A stretch of 64,000 nucleotides of DNA from Planctomycetota bacterium (GTDB taxonomy: Bacteria > Planctomycetota > Planctomycetia > Planctomycetales > Planctomycetaceae): contig JAEZFD010000038.1 in NCBI GenBank assembly GCA_023417655.1, positions 1-64,000 on the forward strand, in the 5' to 3' direction. The notes under the pieces are model-generated. The model searched no databases. It had not been told where the DNA came from and saw only the letters and a list, made by a program, of their open reading frames with translations. A program made the position numbers and the translations under genes. Below, in pieces: positions 28,852 through 38,177 of this stretch (position 1 is its first letter; each line of letters opens with the position of its first letter).

Positions 28852-29883
28852 ATGCGAGTGTTGGTGACCGGAGGGGGAGGATTCCTAGGACGGACCCTCG
28901 CTGATCAATTGCAGGCTCGGGGAGATGACGTGCGGATCTTCTCACGGGGAGCTTATCCTGAACTCGCTGCGCAAGGGATCGATATTCGTCAGGGAGACCT
29001 GACCGACGCGAATGCGGTCATCAATGCCGTCCGGGGAACAGAGGTCGTCTTCCATGTCGCAGCTGTCCCGGGGATCTGGGGTTCGTGGTCAAAGTATTAT
29101 TCGACCAATACTCAGGGGACACTCAATGTCATCGACGCCTGTCGTCAGCAGGGCGTCTCGCGTTTGATTTATACGAGTTCTCCCAGCGTCGTGTATGACG
29201 GCCGCGCCCATTTGAACGCCGATGAATCTCTTCCCTACCCTGACAGTTATCTCTGTCATTATCCCCATTCCAAAGCTCTCGCCGAAAAGGCAGTTCGCGG
29301 AGCCCACCAGCCGGGCACATTGTCAACGGTTTCACTGCGACCCCATCTGATCTGGGGACCGCGAGACAATCACCTGATTCCGCGTCTCGTGCAGCGGGCG
29401 CTGAGTGGCAAGTTGCGCCGCGTTGGAGACGGTTCGAATCTGGTCTCCATGTCGTACGTCGAAAATGCGGCAACTGCTCATCTGCAGGCAGAAGAAGAAC
29501 TGCGAGGGCAAGGTCGCTGCGGAGGCAAAGCCTACTTCATCAATGAACCAGAACCTGTCCGACTTTGGGACTGGATTAATGAGATCCTGGCATTGGGAGG
29601 ATTGCCGCCTATTACTCGATCGATCTCCGCTCGCGCGGCGTATGTCGTCGGAGGAGCGTGCGAGGCTGTTTACTCTGTGCTGCGGCGTCAGGACGAACCG
29701 CCGATGACCCGATTTCTGGCGTCCCAGCTGAGTCAGTCTCACACTTATACAGTCGCTGCAGCGCAGCGTGATTTCGGATACGCCCCGGCAGTCAGCTATC
29801 AGGAAGGGATGGAGCGCCTGCGTTCTCTTGTGGAACAGTGTGTGATCGCCCACCAGAGGTCAGCGACCCCGACTCACCATTGA
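28852..29883 (+). CDS. NAD-dependent epimerase/dehydratase (extended SDR)
   Basis: 343 residues. Rossmann motif VTGGGGFLG (5-13) at the N-terminus, and an active-site Tyr-x3-Lys in CHYPHSKALAE near 150, with TSSPSVVYDG just before. Overall it resembles 3-beta-hydroxysteroid dehydrogenase/NSDHL-like extended SDRs found near sterol or hopanoid-type genes; the real substrate is unknown. The ATG at 28852 fits the family N-terminus and has AGGAGGGAG upstream (9-12 bp). The frame is open to 28798. The next gene, 85 bp away, is a secreted esterase. Confidence 0.9.
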   Translation: MRVLVTGGGGFLGRTLADQLQARGDDVRIFSRGAYPELAAQGIDIRQGDLTDANAVINAVRGTEVVFHVAAVPGIWGSWSKYYSTNTQGTLNVIDACRQQGVSRLIYTSSPSVVYDGRAHLNADESLPYPDSYLCHYPHSKALAEKAVRGAHQPGTLSTVSLRPHLIWGPRDNHLIPRLVQRALSGKLRRVGDGSNLVSMSYVENAATAHLQAEEELRGQGRCGGKAYFINEPEPVRLWDWINEILALGGLPPITRSISARAAYVVGGACEAVYSVLRRQDEPPMTRFLASQLSQSHTYTVAAAQRDFGYAPAVSYQEGMERLRSLVEQCVIAHQRSATPTHH

Positions 29884-29967
29884 CTTGGTTCATCGTTCCG
29901 CCAGACGTATCATCACTGGTCTGCCATATTTCCTCGCACCTGCCAGAACTTCAGCGGAAGACTGTCC

Positions 29968-31287
29968 ATGAACTTCAAAACTCTCCTGTCGTCGGCCTGC
30001 CTCGCTGGAGTGGCTGCATTCGCCCCTCTCCAGTCCGACGCGGCGCCTCCTGCCACGCATACTGATGAATCCAAGGTTCCTCAGTACGAGTTACCCAACC
30101 CGCTGGTCTGCAAAGACGGCACCCCCGTCAAGACCGCGGATCAGTGGTTCAAGGTACGCCGGCCAGAGATCCTCAATGACTTCATTCAGGAAGTCTACGG
30201 CACGTCTCCACCGACTCCGCAGTCAGTGAAGTGGGAAGTGATTTCGCAGAAAGACGACGCACTGGGCGGCAAAGCGATCCGCAAAGAGATCGCCGTTACT
30301 CTGGTTGAGAAGCCAGAACCAGTCGTCATGACCATCATGCTCCATCTCCCCAAATCGGTTAAGAAGGCTCCGCTGTTCTGGAGTCTGAATTTCGCCGGGA
30401 ATCAGGCCGAAACAACTGAGCCTGACGTCCAGATCAATCCCAACTGGATCCGTAACGGTCGGGACGGCGTTGCGAACAATCGCTCGAATGAGCAGTCTCG
30501 GGGAACGCAGGCGCGACGATGGCCATTAGAGTTGCTGATCGATCGCGGGTACGCGGCGGCGACGGCTTACTACGGTGACATTGATCCCGATTTCGATGAC
30601 AACTTCAAGAACGGGATTCATGCCGGACTGGAAGATCCAAACCAGAAGACTCGGGCTCCGAATGCGGGTGGAAGCATCGCCGCCTGGGCGTGGGGACTGA
30701 GCCGCGGACTCGACGTGCTGTTGCAGGAACCACGGATTCGTGGTGATCAGGTCGCCGTGATCGGGCACTCCCGACTGGGCAAAACCTCGCTGTGGGCCGG
30801 AGCAACGGATCCACGATTCGCTCTCGTCATCTCAAACAATTCAGGATGCGGAGGAGCGGCGCTGAGTCGGCGTCAGTACGGCGAGACGGTCGCGCGGATC
30901 AACCACACGTTCCCGCACTGGTTCTGCGACAACTTCAACAAGTACAACGACAAGGAATCAGAGCTGCCGGTTGACCAGCATGAGCTCATCGCTTTAATCG
31001 CTCCACGCCCGGTCTATGTTGCAAGTGCGACGCTCGATCAGTGGGCCGATCCGAAGGGAGAATTCCTGTCAGCCGCGCACGCTGATCCGGTCTATCGTCT
31101 GCTCGGAACCGACGGCTTCGGTGGGAAAGCGGCCCCTGAGAACATGCCGGAAGCCGACCATCCCCTGAAAACAGGCACGATTGGTTATCATCTGCGGACT
31201 GGAAAGCACGATCTCATTCAGTACGACTGGGAACAGTACCTCGATTTCGCTGACAAGCACTTCGGGAAGAAAGCTGCCCAGAAGTAA
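29968..31287 (+). CDS. Secreted glucuronoyl esterase-like protein (CE15 type)
   Basis: 439 residues. A signal peptide ends near SDAAP (residue 26). The alpha/beta-hydrolase nucleophile elbow is GHSRLGK with Ser268, the hallmark of carbohydrate esterase family 15, and a GCGGAALSRR segment (293-302) and His414 (GKHDLIQYDW) fit the rest of the active site. CE15 enzymes cleave ester bonds between lignin and glucuronoxylan; planctomycetes carry many for polysaccharide use. It might instead be a related acetyl-type esterase. It is followed by a strong terminator, and precedes an opposite-strand cell-wall cluster. Confidence 0.88.
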   Translation: MNFKTLLSSACLAGVAAFAPLQSDAAPPATHTDESKVPQYELPNPLVCKDGTPVKTADQWFKVRRPEILNDFIQEVYGTSPPTPQSVKWEVISQKDDALGGKAIRKEIAVTLVEKPEPVVMTIMLHLPKSVKKAPLFWSLNFAGNQAETTEPDVQINPNWIRNGRDGVANNRSNEQSRGTQARRWPLELLIDRGYAAATAYYGDIDPDFDDNFKNGIHAGLEDPNQKTRAPNAGGSIAAWAWGLSRGLDVLLQEPRIRGDQVAVIGHSRLGKTSLWAGATDPRFALVISNNSGCGGAALSRRQYGETVARINHTFPHWFCDNFNKYNDKESELPVDQHELIALIAPRPVYVASATLDQWADPKGEFLSAAHADPVYRLLGTDGFGGKAAPENMPEADHPLKTGTIGYHLRTGKHDLIQYDWEQYLDFADKHFGKKAAQK

Positions 31288-31306
31288 GCGACTCCGTTCA
31301 AACACG

Positions 31307-31348
31307 AGAGGACTGTCAGCAACGGGCTGACAGTCCTCTTTCTTTTTT
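31307..31348 (+). terminator. Rho-independent terminator after the esterase gene
   Basis: A perfect 14-bp stem AGAGGACTGTCAGC (31307-31320) with its complement (31326-31339) and a 5-nt loop is followed by TTCTTTTTT. It is 20 bp after the stop codon. The inverse strand has a shorter A/T tract, so it may also help stop the convergent transcript. Confidence 0.95.
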
Positions 31349-31385
31349 GATGTCGCTCAACCGTGGCAACAGAAGCTCAGGCAGG

Positions 31386-31796
31386 TTATCGCCTGATTTC
31401 CAGCTTGCTTTGCTGGATGCGCTGCTGGTTTTCGGAATAGCCGGTGGTGACGTTCCCACGTTCCTTGCCGTTGACCGTGACCTGCAACATGTCATTTACT
31501 TCGACGTGATCGCCCTTTTGCACAGGTCCCGCATCCTGACCATTGATCTTCAGTCGTCCCTGATCGACGAGCACCGTCAGTTCCGGTGAGTCATAGAGAA
31601 AGCTACCACTCTTCCCTTTTTCGATTCGACTGAATCGTTGGTCCTGCGCGATCGTGTAACGGATTCCGTCGTGGCTCATCCGTGCAGGCCCGACGACCGA
31701 CTGGCAGGAGGCCGTGATCATCAAGACCGTCACTGCCAGTGCGCCGACGAGGGGCCCGGCCTGTGGACGGAGTCGCAGGGAGTGCGGTCGCTTCAT
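31386..31796 (-). CDS. Small putative lipoprotein at the end of the mur cluster
   Basis: 136 residues from ATG 31796. The signal peptide is basic (KRPHSLRLR) with a hydrophobic stretch and a lipobox ending ITASC, Cys31. The mature part is beta-rich and acidic/basic mixed, with a segment VLVDQGRLKINGQDAGPV and a C-terminal Gln/Arg-rich end; no family recognised. AAGGA lies 8 bp upstream of ATG 31796. A start at 31820 would overlap the mraY stop as ATGA. Either way the gene directly follows mraY and is probably co-transcribed with murE-murF-mraY, which suggests an envelope role. Confidence 0.75.
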   Translation of the reverse strand: MKRPHSLRLRPQAGPLVGALAVTVLMITASCQSVVGPARMSHDGIRYTIAQDQRFSRIEKGKSGSFLYDSPELTVLVDQGRLKINGQDAGPVQKGDHVEVNDMLQVTVNGKERGNVTTGYSENQQRIQQSKLEIRR

Positions 31797-31816
31797 GATC
31801 GTGTCCTTGATGTCTT

Positions 31817-32920
31817 TCATTGCAGCTTCAGCGTCACGATACCGAGGATTGCGAGCAGGGCGGAGCAAACCCAGAAACGAGTGACGATCTTGATTTCGTG
31901 GACTCCCCGAAACACGAAGTGGTTATGCAATGGACTGCACGCCAAAATGCGGCGGCCTGTCAGCCGACGGCTCGCCACCTGAGCAATCACGCTCACCGTC
32001 TCGATCACGAAGACTCCGCCGACGATGATCAGCAGCACTTCCTGACGGGTCACCAGTGCGGCCAGCGCCAGCAGGGCTCCGATGGGAAGCGAACCGGCAT
32101 CGCCCATGAACACTTGGGCCGGATGACAGTTGAACCACAGGAATCCGAGCAACGCACCGACCAGCGCCCCGATCACGATGCAAAGCTCACCAGCACCAGG
32201 GATGAACGGAATCGCCAGATATTTCGCCAGACCATGATGCCCTGCAAGGTACGTGACTGCAGCAAGAGCAGAGCCAGCGAAGATCGCACAGCCGGTCGCC
32301 AGACCATCCAGACCATCGGTCAGGTTGACACCGTTTGAGGTTGATACCAGCACGACGGCCGCCCAGGGAACCATCCACAGTCCGAGAGTGATGGTCAGTG
32401 AGCCAATCGGAAAATGCAAATCGCGGGCCTCGGGGATCGACAGCTGAATCTGATAGAGCCAGACCGCAGCGATTCCGGCGAGCACCCATTGAATGAGAAA
32501 TTTCTGACGAACAGTCAAACCCCGTTTGTGAGTCCGGATCTTGATCCAGTCATCAATGGCTCCCAGCAGCATGAAGCCGATGGCGACAAACAAACCGAGA
32601 TGCACATAAGCGTTGCTCAAGTCGGCCCAAAGGAGCGTCGAAAGAACAACAGCCGCCACGATGAACAGCCCCCCCATTGTGGGGGTCCCTGACTTCCCGG
32701 CGTGCAACTGATTCAGTGTTTCGGAGGCACTGTCGATTCGTTCACAGAAACGATTCTTCAACCAGCGAATGGCGAGCGGTCCCAGCAGGAGCGCGACGAG
32801 AAAGGAGGTCATTGCCGCGAGAGCGACGCGAGCCGTCACGTTCACACGGGAATCACCTGCAGTATGTTGTTCCATCTGCTCTGCGATTGGCGTCAGAAAT
32901 TGCAGAAGCCAGGGGAACAT
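31817..32920 (-). CDS. mraY: Phospho-N-acetylmuramoyl-pentapeptide transferase MraY
   Basis: 367 residues, about 10 transmembrane helices. It makes lipid I from UDP-MurNAc-pentapeptide and undecaprenyl phosphate in the inner membrane. Conserved catalytic pieces: GTPTMGG (78-84), the Asp pair in AIDDWIK (123-124), NLTDGLDGLA (199-208) and FMGDAGSL (271-278). The HNHF loop at 332-335 resembles the PLHHHFE region of MraY. It follows murF after 80 bp on the minus strand and overlaps or adjoins the small lipoprotein gene. Its presence argues that the organism makes peptidoglycan precursors. Confidence 0.97.
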   Translation of the reverse strand: MFPWLLQFLTPIAEQMEQHTAGDSRVNVTARVALAAMTSFLVALLLGPLAIRWLKNRFCERIDSASETLNQLHAGKSGTPTMGGLFIVAAVVLSTLLWADLSNAYVHLGLFVAIGFMLLGAIDDWIKIRTHKRGLTVRQKFLIQWVLAGIAAVWLYQIQLSIPEARDLHFPIGSLTITLGLWMVPWAAVVLVSTSNGVNLTDGLDGLATGCAIFAGSALAAVTYLAGHHGLAKYLAIPFIPGAGELCIVIGALVGALLGFLWFNCHPAQVFMGDAGSLPIGALLALAALVTRQEVLLIIVGGVFVIETVSVIAQVASRRLTGRRILACSPLHNHFVFRGVHEIKIVTRFWVCSALLAILGIVTLKLQ

Positions 32921-33001
32921 GGAAAGGTGCAGGCGTTAAAGTTGGGGGGAAGTGATGTGAGATGAGCGAGATTGAAGGACTGAACTGAAGGGATGCGAAA
33001 C

Positions 33002-34411
33002 TCAGGCGACGCGACGCTGGTCGGCTTCGGGAGTCTTCTGCTTCTGAGCAAGTTTCTGCAGGCCGGCCACAATGGCCTCCATTTTCATTCCACGTGAGCC
33101 TTTGACGAGAACGACGTCCCCGGGGGAGAGCCAGCATTCCAGCAGCATCAGCGCGAGGTCATGATCTTTGCAGGTCCCGAGACAGCCGGGGTCCATTCCA
33201 TTTCGTCGGGCACTTCCGGTCACAGTGTTCGCCTGAGCCCCGACCGCGATGAGATGCCTGACCGTAGATCGGGCGACTTCCTCACCGAACATCCGATGGA
33301 AATCGTCTGTCCAGTCTCCCAGAGAGAGCATGTCTCCGGTCACCAGAATCCGTTTGCCGGGTGTCTGCCAGTCTTTCAGAATCTGACAGGCCGCAGACAT
33401 GGACAACGGGTTGGCGTTATATGTGTCGTCAATGACCGTCCAGTCGCCGATCTGCATCGAGTGTGACCGGCCTTCGATCGATTGAAAGCTTCGAAGTCCG
33501 TAGGCAATTTCCGCATCCGTCATCTCAAGCTGACGACCGATCGCCATGGCAATCAAAGCCGAGTGGAGATGGTGACGCCCAGTGACGTTGAGTTCGAAAT
33601 CAGACTCGCCGACCCGAAACTTCAGATAGTTGTTCTCGAGCGTGACCTGTTCCGCACGGATCGTGTTATGGTCCCGTTCGCCGACGAGAATCACAGGACA
33701 AGCCGCCCGGGCTGCCATCTGGCGGACCTGACGATCATCTCCGTTGAGCACGACGAAACCGCTCTCCGGAATAGCGTCAATCAGTTCGCCTTTGGTGCGA
33801 ACGATGGCCTCCAGATTTTCAAATCCATCGAGATGTGCTGGACCGATCGCGGTGATGACACCGACTTCCGGTTCGGCGACGGCGGCGAGTTCTTCGATCT
33901 CGCCGGCTTTCGATGCGCCGAGTTCGATCACCGCAAATTCATGGTGAGGCTCGAGCATCAGCAGGCTGAGCGGAACGCCCACCTGATTGTTGAAGTTTTG
34001 CGGCGTCTCCATTCCCTGATAGCGAGTGGAGAGGACCGAAGTAATCATCCGGCGTGTCGTTGTTTTTCCGACGCTGCCGGTCACGCTGATGACCAGTGCT
34101 TCGAACTGCCCCCGATACCAGTTCGCCAGTTGCCAGAGTGCACTAAGCGTATTGTCGACTTCAATCCGTGGGCCGGGAACACGCGATGACTTCGCAGCAT
34201 CAACAACGCAAGCGATCGCTCCGCTTGCCAGTGCCTGCTTTGCAAACTTGTGTCCGTCGAAACGAGTCCCTTCGAGTGCCCAGAACAGGTCGCCGGGCTG
34301 AATCTTCCGGGAGTCGGTTTCAATGCGCAGGACAGATTGTTCAAGATCCACGATATCCACGGGGTTGCCCCCCGTTGCGGAAATCAGGTCTCGAAACGCG
34401 ATGCTCACCAT
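33002..34411 (-). CDS. murF: UDP-MurNAc-tripeptide--D-Ala-D-Ala ligase MurF
   Basis: 469 residues. The ATP-binding P-loop TGSVGKTT is at 111-118, with family segments DSRKIQPGDLFWAL near 33-46 and DDTYNANPLSM in the C-terminal half. MurF adds D-Ala-D-Ala to the UDP-MurNAc-tripeptide in the cytoplasm. It lies between murE (upstream, 226-bp gap) and mraY (downstream, 80 bp). The ATG at 34411 gives the full N-terminal domain; its Shine-Dalgarno is weak. No anomaly in motifs is seen. Confidence 0.96.
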   Translation of the reverse strand: MVSIAFRDLISATGGNPVDIVDLEQSVLRIETDSRKIQPGDLFWALEGTRFDGHKFAKQALASGAIACVVDAAKSSRVPGPRIEVDNTLSALWQLANWYRGQFEALVISVTGSVGKTTTRRMITSVLSTRYQGMETPQNFNNQVGVPLSLLMLEPHHEFAVIELGASKAGEIEELAAVAEPEVGVITAIGPAHLDGFENLEAIVRTKGELIDAIPESGFVVLNGDDRQVRQMAARAACPVILVGERDHNTIRAEQVTLENNYLKFRVGESDFELNVTGRHHLHSALIAMAIGRQLEMTDAEIAYGLRSFQSIEGRSHSMQIGDWTVIDDTYNANPLSMSAACQILKDWQTPGKRILVTGDMLSLGDWTDDFHRMFGEEVARSTVRHLIAVGAQANTVTGSARRNGMDPGCLGTCKDHDLALMLLECWLSPGDVVLVKGSRGMKMEAIVAGLQKLAQKQKTPEADQRRVA

Positions 34412-34637
34412 GAAAAGACCGCCTGCAGAGAATCGAGAATCGCCGGGTTATTCGTTCAAGATGAATGAGAGTTAAGAGGAATGAGGCACGTACCTCGTCC
34501 AGCGTTGCTCCCACGTCAGTGCATTGATCGAGGCGAATTGATTGCGAGAAATCGAAGGAAGGAAGAACGGGGAACTTTGACTGCCGGTTTTCGATTCCTG
34601 TTCTGGGATCAGCACAGCATCGGAGTGGTCACAGCAG

Positions 34638-36146
34638 TCAGGCAGCTCGGTACATGGGGAATTGAGGCTGGCGGGATCGCAGAATGGCCTCGCGGCAAAC
34701 GGCGACATCATCAAACTGTTGGATCTGGTCACCCAGGATCTGGGTTTTCTCGTGTCCTTTACCGGCAATGATGACGGCGTCCCCTGCCCGGGCCGTCGCA
34801 ATCGCCGCATGAATCGCTTCGCGCCGATTCGCGAGAATGCTGGGCATCCCACGGTTCAGGGGCATTCCTGAGCGAATCTCGTCGATGATCAAATACGGGT
34901 CTTCCGTTCGTGGATTGTCGCTCGTCAGAATCACTTCATCAGCCAGCGAGGCGGCACGACCCATTAATGGTCGCTTGCTTCGATCCCGATCACCACCGGC
35001 TCCGAAGCAGACAATGACGCGTCCGCTTGTCCAGCCGCGAACGGTCTGAATCACGCGACGCAATGCGTCGTCGGTATGGGCATAATCGACGTAAACCTGA
35101 AAGGCTTGTCCACAGTTGACCGGCTGAAGACGGCCTGGGACGTCTGGACAGCGTTCGAATCCGGAAGCGATTTCTTCCAGTGTCAAACCGAAATACTGAG
35201 CCGTAGCGGCTGCTGCCAGACAGTTACTGATATTGTGTCGACCGATCAGAGGAGTCACACACTCAACGCTCTGACCCTGATAGTTCAATTGGAACCGCGA
35301 GCCGGTCGCGGACATGTCGATATTGCTGGCCGTCAGGTCGGCAGCGCGATCCAGGCCGAAGGTCGTCACCTGAACCGTTGAATCCAGCCGTTCGAGAACA
35401 TTGACCGTGTTCGCGTCGTCCGCATTCAGAACCAGAATGCCATCTCGTTTCAGCATCCCTGCAATGCGGGCCTTGGATCGGATGTAATCATGGAAGTTGC
35501 TGTGATAATCGAAGTGGTCCTGCGTGATGTTGGTGATTACGGCCACATCAAGCAGAACTCCGGTCGCCCGGCCCTGTTTCAGAGCATGACTTGAGAGTTC
35601 AAGGACAGCGTGAGAGCAGTGTCGCTCTCGCATGGCTGCCAGACTTCGGGCGAGCGTGAGAGAATCGGGCGTCGTCAGTGTGGCGGGCCGGGATTCAATG
35701 CCGTCGTGATATTCGATGGTCCCGACCAGTCCGGTCGGATTTGTGGTGGATGTCAGAAGAGAGCGGACGATCCAGGTCGTGGTCGTCTTGCCGTTAGTCC
35801 CGGTTACCCCCGCTACTCCCAGATACTGGGAGGGGAAGGCATATAGACCTTGGCAGAGACGACCATAGACCTGTCGTGCATCAGGAACGATGCATTGTGG
35901 AAGTGAAACATGGGCGAGTGGGCGATCTGTGAGGATGGCCGCGGCCCCGCGTTGAAGGGCATGTTCCACGAAATCGCGACCGTGCGAGCGAGTGCCCGGT
36001 AAGGCCGCAAATAAACATCCCGGGGTGCAATCCTGGCTTTTCTCAGTCACCGAAGAGACGGTGATGTCTAAGCAGCCAACGAAGCTGGCCGATGGAACAA
36101 GTCCACGAAGACTGATTGTGCCGGGTTGTCGGGGATTGTGAGGCAT
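34638..36146 (-). CDS. murE: UDP-MurNAc-L-Ala-D-Glu ligase MurE (meso-diaminopimelate type)
   Basis: 502 residues from ATG 36146. P-loop GTNGKTT at 116-122. The motif DNPR in the C-terminal domain (TSDNPRTEDP) marks enzymes that add meso-diaminopimelate rather than lysine. Other blocks: LELSSHALKQGR, THDNHFDYH-like NITQDHFDYH, and YAHTDDALR. A TTG at 36221 could extend the protein by 25 residues but no Shine-Dalgarno supports it; ATG 36146 is preferred, although its own ribosome binding site is weak. First gene of the murE-murF-mraY run on this strand. Confidence 0.95.
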   Translation of the reverse strand: MPHNPRQPGTISLRGLVPSASFVGCLDITVSSVTEKSQDCTPGCLFAALPGTRSHGRDFVEHALQRGAAAILTDRPLAHVSLPQCIVPDARQVYGRLCQGLYAFPSQYLGVAGVTGTNGKTTTTWIVRSLLTSTTNPTGLVGTIEYHDGIESRPATLTTPDSLTLARSLAAMRERHCSHAVLELSSHALKQGRATGVLLDVAVITNITQDHFDYHSNFHDYIRSKARIAGMLKRDGILVLNADDANTVNVLERLDSTVQVTTFGLDRAADLTASNIDMSATGSRFQLNYQGQSVECVTPLIGRHNISNCLAAAATAQYFGLTLEEIASGFERCPDVPGRLQPVNCGQAFQVYVDYAHTDDALRRVIQTVRGWTSGRVIVCFGAGGDRDRSKRPLMGRAASLADEVILTSDNPRTEDPYLIIDEIRSGMPLNRGMPSILANRREAIHAAIATARAGDAVIIAGKGHEKTQILGDQIQQFDDVAVCREAILRSRQPQFPMYRAA

Positions 36147-36533
36147 AATTGAAAAGGGGCATCCTGCCCCGCCGTCCGCGTTGACAGACGGATGTCGTCC
36201 GTGACAATCCTTGGCGAACAATTCGCAATAACAGCTGACTTAGAAATAACTTACGGAAGTCATTTCACCGTTCTGGCCGTGCCTTCAAGGTGGGCGGGAT
36301 TCTTCCCGTTTCGCGATTTTCGGTCAAGCAGGCTTCTCTTCGAAACCGAATCACGGACATGCGTTTTGTAACAGTTACCAAAACAGGGATCCGCCAGGCA
36401 TTTTGACTGATGTCAAACTGCGTCATTACCGAACGCCGATTCGCGCCGAAGTGCTACGGAGGGTGTGATCTCCGAAGACAGACAGGCAACCGGCCGAAAA
36501 AGAAAACATCGGCCGCGACTCGATACGCGTTAA
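36147..36533. other. Intergenic region between the GspE-like gene and murE
   Basis: 387 bp between two genes of the minus strand. A 7-bp inverted repeat CGGCCGA/TCGGCCG (36491-36515) with a T-rich loop on the minus strand lies 18 bp after the GspE-like stop codon and might serve as a weak terminator. I see no gene in this stretch. Confidence 0.4.
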
Positions 36534-37763
36534 TCAGGTTCCGAAGACGCGGACCAGTTCCTCGGTCGTGGTGAGCCCCGCTTCGACCGCCATTCGTACC
36601 CGTTCTTTCAGTGGAATCATCCCCGCCGAGACGGCGAGTTCTTCAATGCGCGTGGCGTCCTCGCGATTTAGAATCGACCTTCCCAACTCCGCCAGATCAG
36701 GCCGCAGGAACTCGCAGAGCAGAAGACGTCCTGAATAGCCGGTTCCGCGGCAGTCCGGGCAGCCGGGGCTTGCGGCCGACTCTGCAGTCTGACCGGGTAT
36801 TCCCTGTCCGCCACAGTGAGACTGACAACGTCGCCGGACCAGTCGCTGAGAGAGGACCCCCGAAAGTCCGCTCCGGAGGAGATACGGTTCAATCTCCATT
36901 TCAGAGAGCCGGCTGATTGCTTCGGCCGCGCTGCCGGAGTGAAACGTTGAAAGCACAAGTTGCCCAGTCAGTGCCGCCTGAAACACGATGGCGGCTGTCT
37001 CACGGTCTCGGATTTCACCGACCAGAATCACCTCAGGATCCTGCCGCATCAGTGAGGCCAACCCGCGCTGATAGTTCATTTCTCCATCGGGCCTGACCTG
37101 TGTCTGTGCTACTCCCGGGATGAGTGCCTCGACCGGATCCTCGAGAGAACAGAGGCTTTTCCGGGGACCGCTGCCACTCACAAACGACCGCATTGCGGCA
37201 TAGAGCGTCGTCGTCTTCCCGGAACCGGCCGGCCCGGTGACGAGAATCAATCCGGTTGGCTGCGACAACAGGGACTTCAACTGACCGAAAACGTCCTCAG
37301 GCAGGCCGATGTCCGAAAGCTGCTGAAATGCACCTGATCCGACAAAGAATCGGACAACAGCTTTCTCCCCATGGACTGTCGGAAAGGTACTGACGCGCAT
37401 TTCGGCATCCGCGGTGCCGGTCCGAATTCGTCCTTCCTGCGGAATGTCTGATCGATAGGTCAACAGGTGCGACAACACTTTGAGCCGGGAAACGATCTGC
37501 AAGGAAGAGGGCGGAATGATGCCAGCAGGCTGCAGAACGCCGTCGATCCGATAGAGGACTTCCAGCCCGCCATTGTCACGCAGAGGGAGGAGATGGAGAT
37601 CACTTGCCCGGGCAGTGTGCGCGATTTTTAGCAGAGAATCGACGACATTCACGGCAAAGCTCTCGTCCGCCGGAGCGGTAGCACGGAGAGCCGAGTCGAG
37701 TGCTGCCGTGAGGAAGTTCCCGTCAAACTGTTCCCGTCGCAAGGATTCTGTGCCAGATTTCAT
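36534..37763 (-). CDS. GspE/PilB-type secretion or pilus assembly ATPase
   Basis: 409 residues from ATG 37763 (a GTG at 37796 would add 11). Walker A GPAGSGKTT (188-196 in the longer numbering), Asp box LEDPVE and Walker B VILVGEIRD are present, and near the C-terminus a zinc-type Cys cluster CQSHC...CPDCRGTGYSGR as in GspE. The N-terminal NTE domain of type II ATPases is short. It should drive assembly of a pseudopilus or type IV-like fibre, plausibly the machine for the DUF1559 pseudopilins of this genome. No gspD, gspF or pilin gene is adjacent. Confidence 0.9.
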   Translation of the reverse strand: MKSGTESLRREQFDGNFLTAALDSALRATAPADESFAVNVVDSLLKIAHTARASDLHLLPLRDNGGLEVLYRIDGVLQPAGIIPPSSLQIVSRLKVLSHLLTYRSDIPQEGRIRTGTADAEMRVSTFPTVHGEKAVVRFFVGSGAFQQLSDIGLPEDVFGQLKSLLSQPTGLILVTGPAGSGKTTTLYAAMRSFVSGSGPRKSLCSLEDPVEALIPGVAQTQVRPDGEMNYQRGLASLMRQDPEVILVGEIRDRETAAIVFQAALTGQLVLSTFHSGSAAEAISRLSEMEIEPYLLRSGLSGVLSQRLVRRRCQSHCGGQGIPGQTAESAASPGCPDCRGTGYSGRLLLCEFLRPDLAELGRSILNREDATRIEELAVSAGMIPLKERVRMAVEAGLTTTEELVRVFGT

Positions 37764-38177
37764 AGACGGCTTTTGTCGAGAGGACGAGGGATTCACTTGA
37801 TCAAACGATCGAACCTGACAGCTGCGCCACCATTTGTATCAAACTGCGACATCCATACGCTCAGCAGCAAAGACCTGCTGGGGAATTCTGCCTGAAGGGA
37901 TCAATCGCAATCCATAATCGGCAGAGTTCGCCGTGACAGTGGAATCACGCACGTTTTGCATGAATCGACATACGGGAGATGATGGCCTCCTGCTAAATTC
38001 GATGGGACTCGATTCTTCAGGTGCGTCATCCTTCATCTCGGTTGCAATTGCATAGACCTGCCTGAGAGATCATTGACGACCGCAGACCCGTCGGGCAAAT
38101 CCACGACGACATTGATTTCGTAGGTGGATTGCTGTCAAGAACTTCATGATTCTCTGGCTCAGCAGGAACGTCGCAAC
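37764..38177. other. Divergent intergenic region before the FKBP fusion gene
   Basis: About 410 bp between the minus-strand ATPase gene and the plus-strand FKBP fusion. A 65-codon minus-strand frame at 37839-38036 lacks a ribosome binding site and similarity, so I do not call it. No repeat or RNA feature recognised. Confidence 0.45.

Noticed and set aside
36491..36515. CGGCCGA inverted repeat as a terminator for the GspE-like gene
   Set aside because: The stem is only 7 bp and lacks a T-run after it, so it is mentioned but not called as a terminator.
37839..38036. Possible 65-residue minus-strand gene upstream of the GspE-like ATPase
   Set aside because: No ribosome binding site, no hydrophobic or family feature, and it covers only part of a promoter-containing gap.
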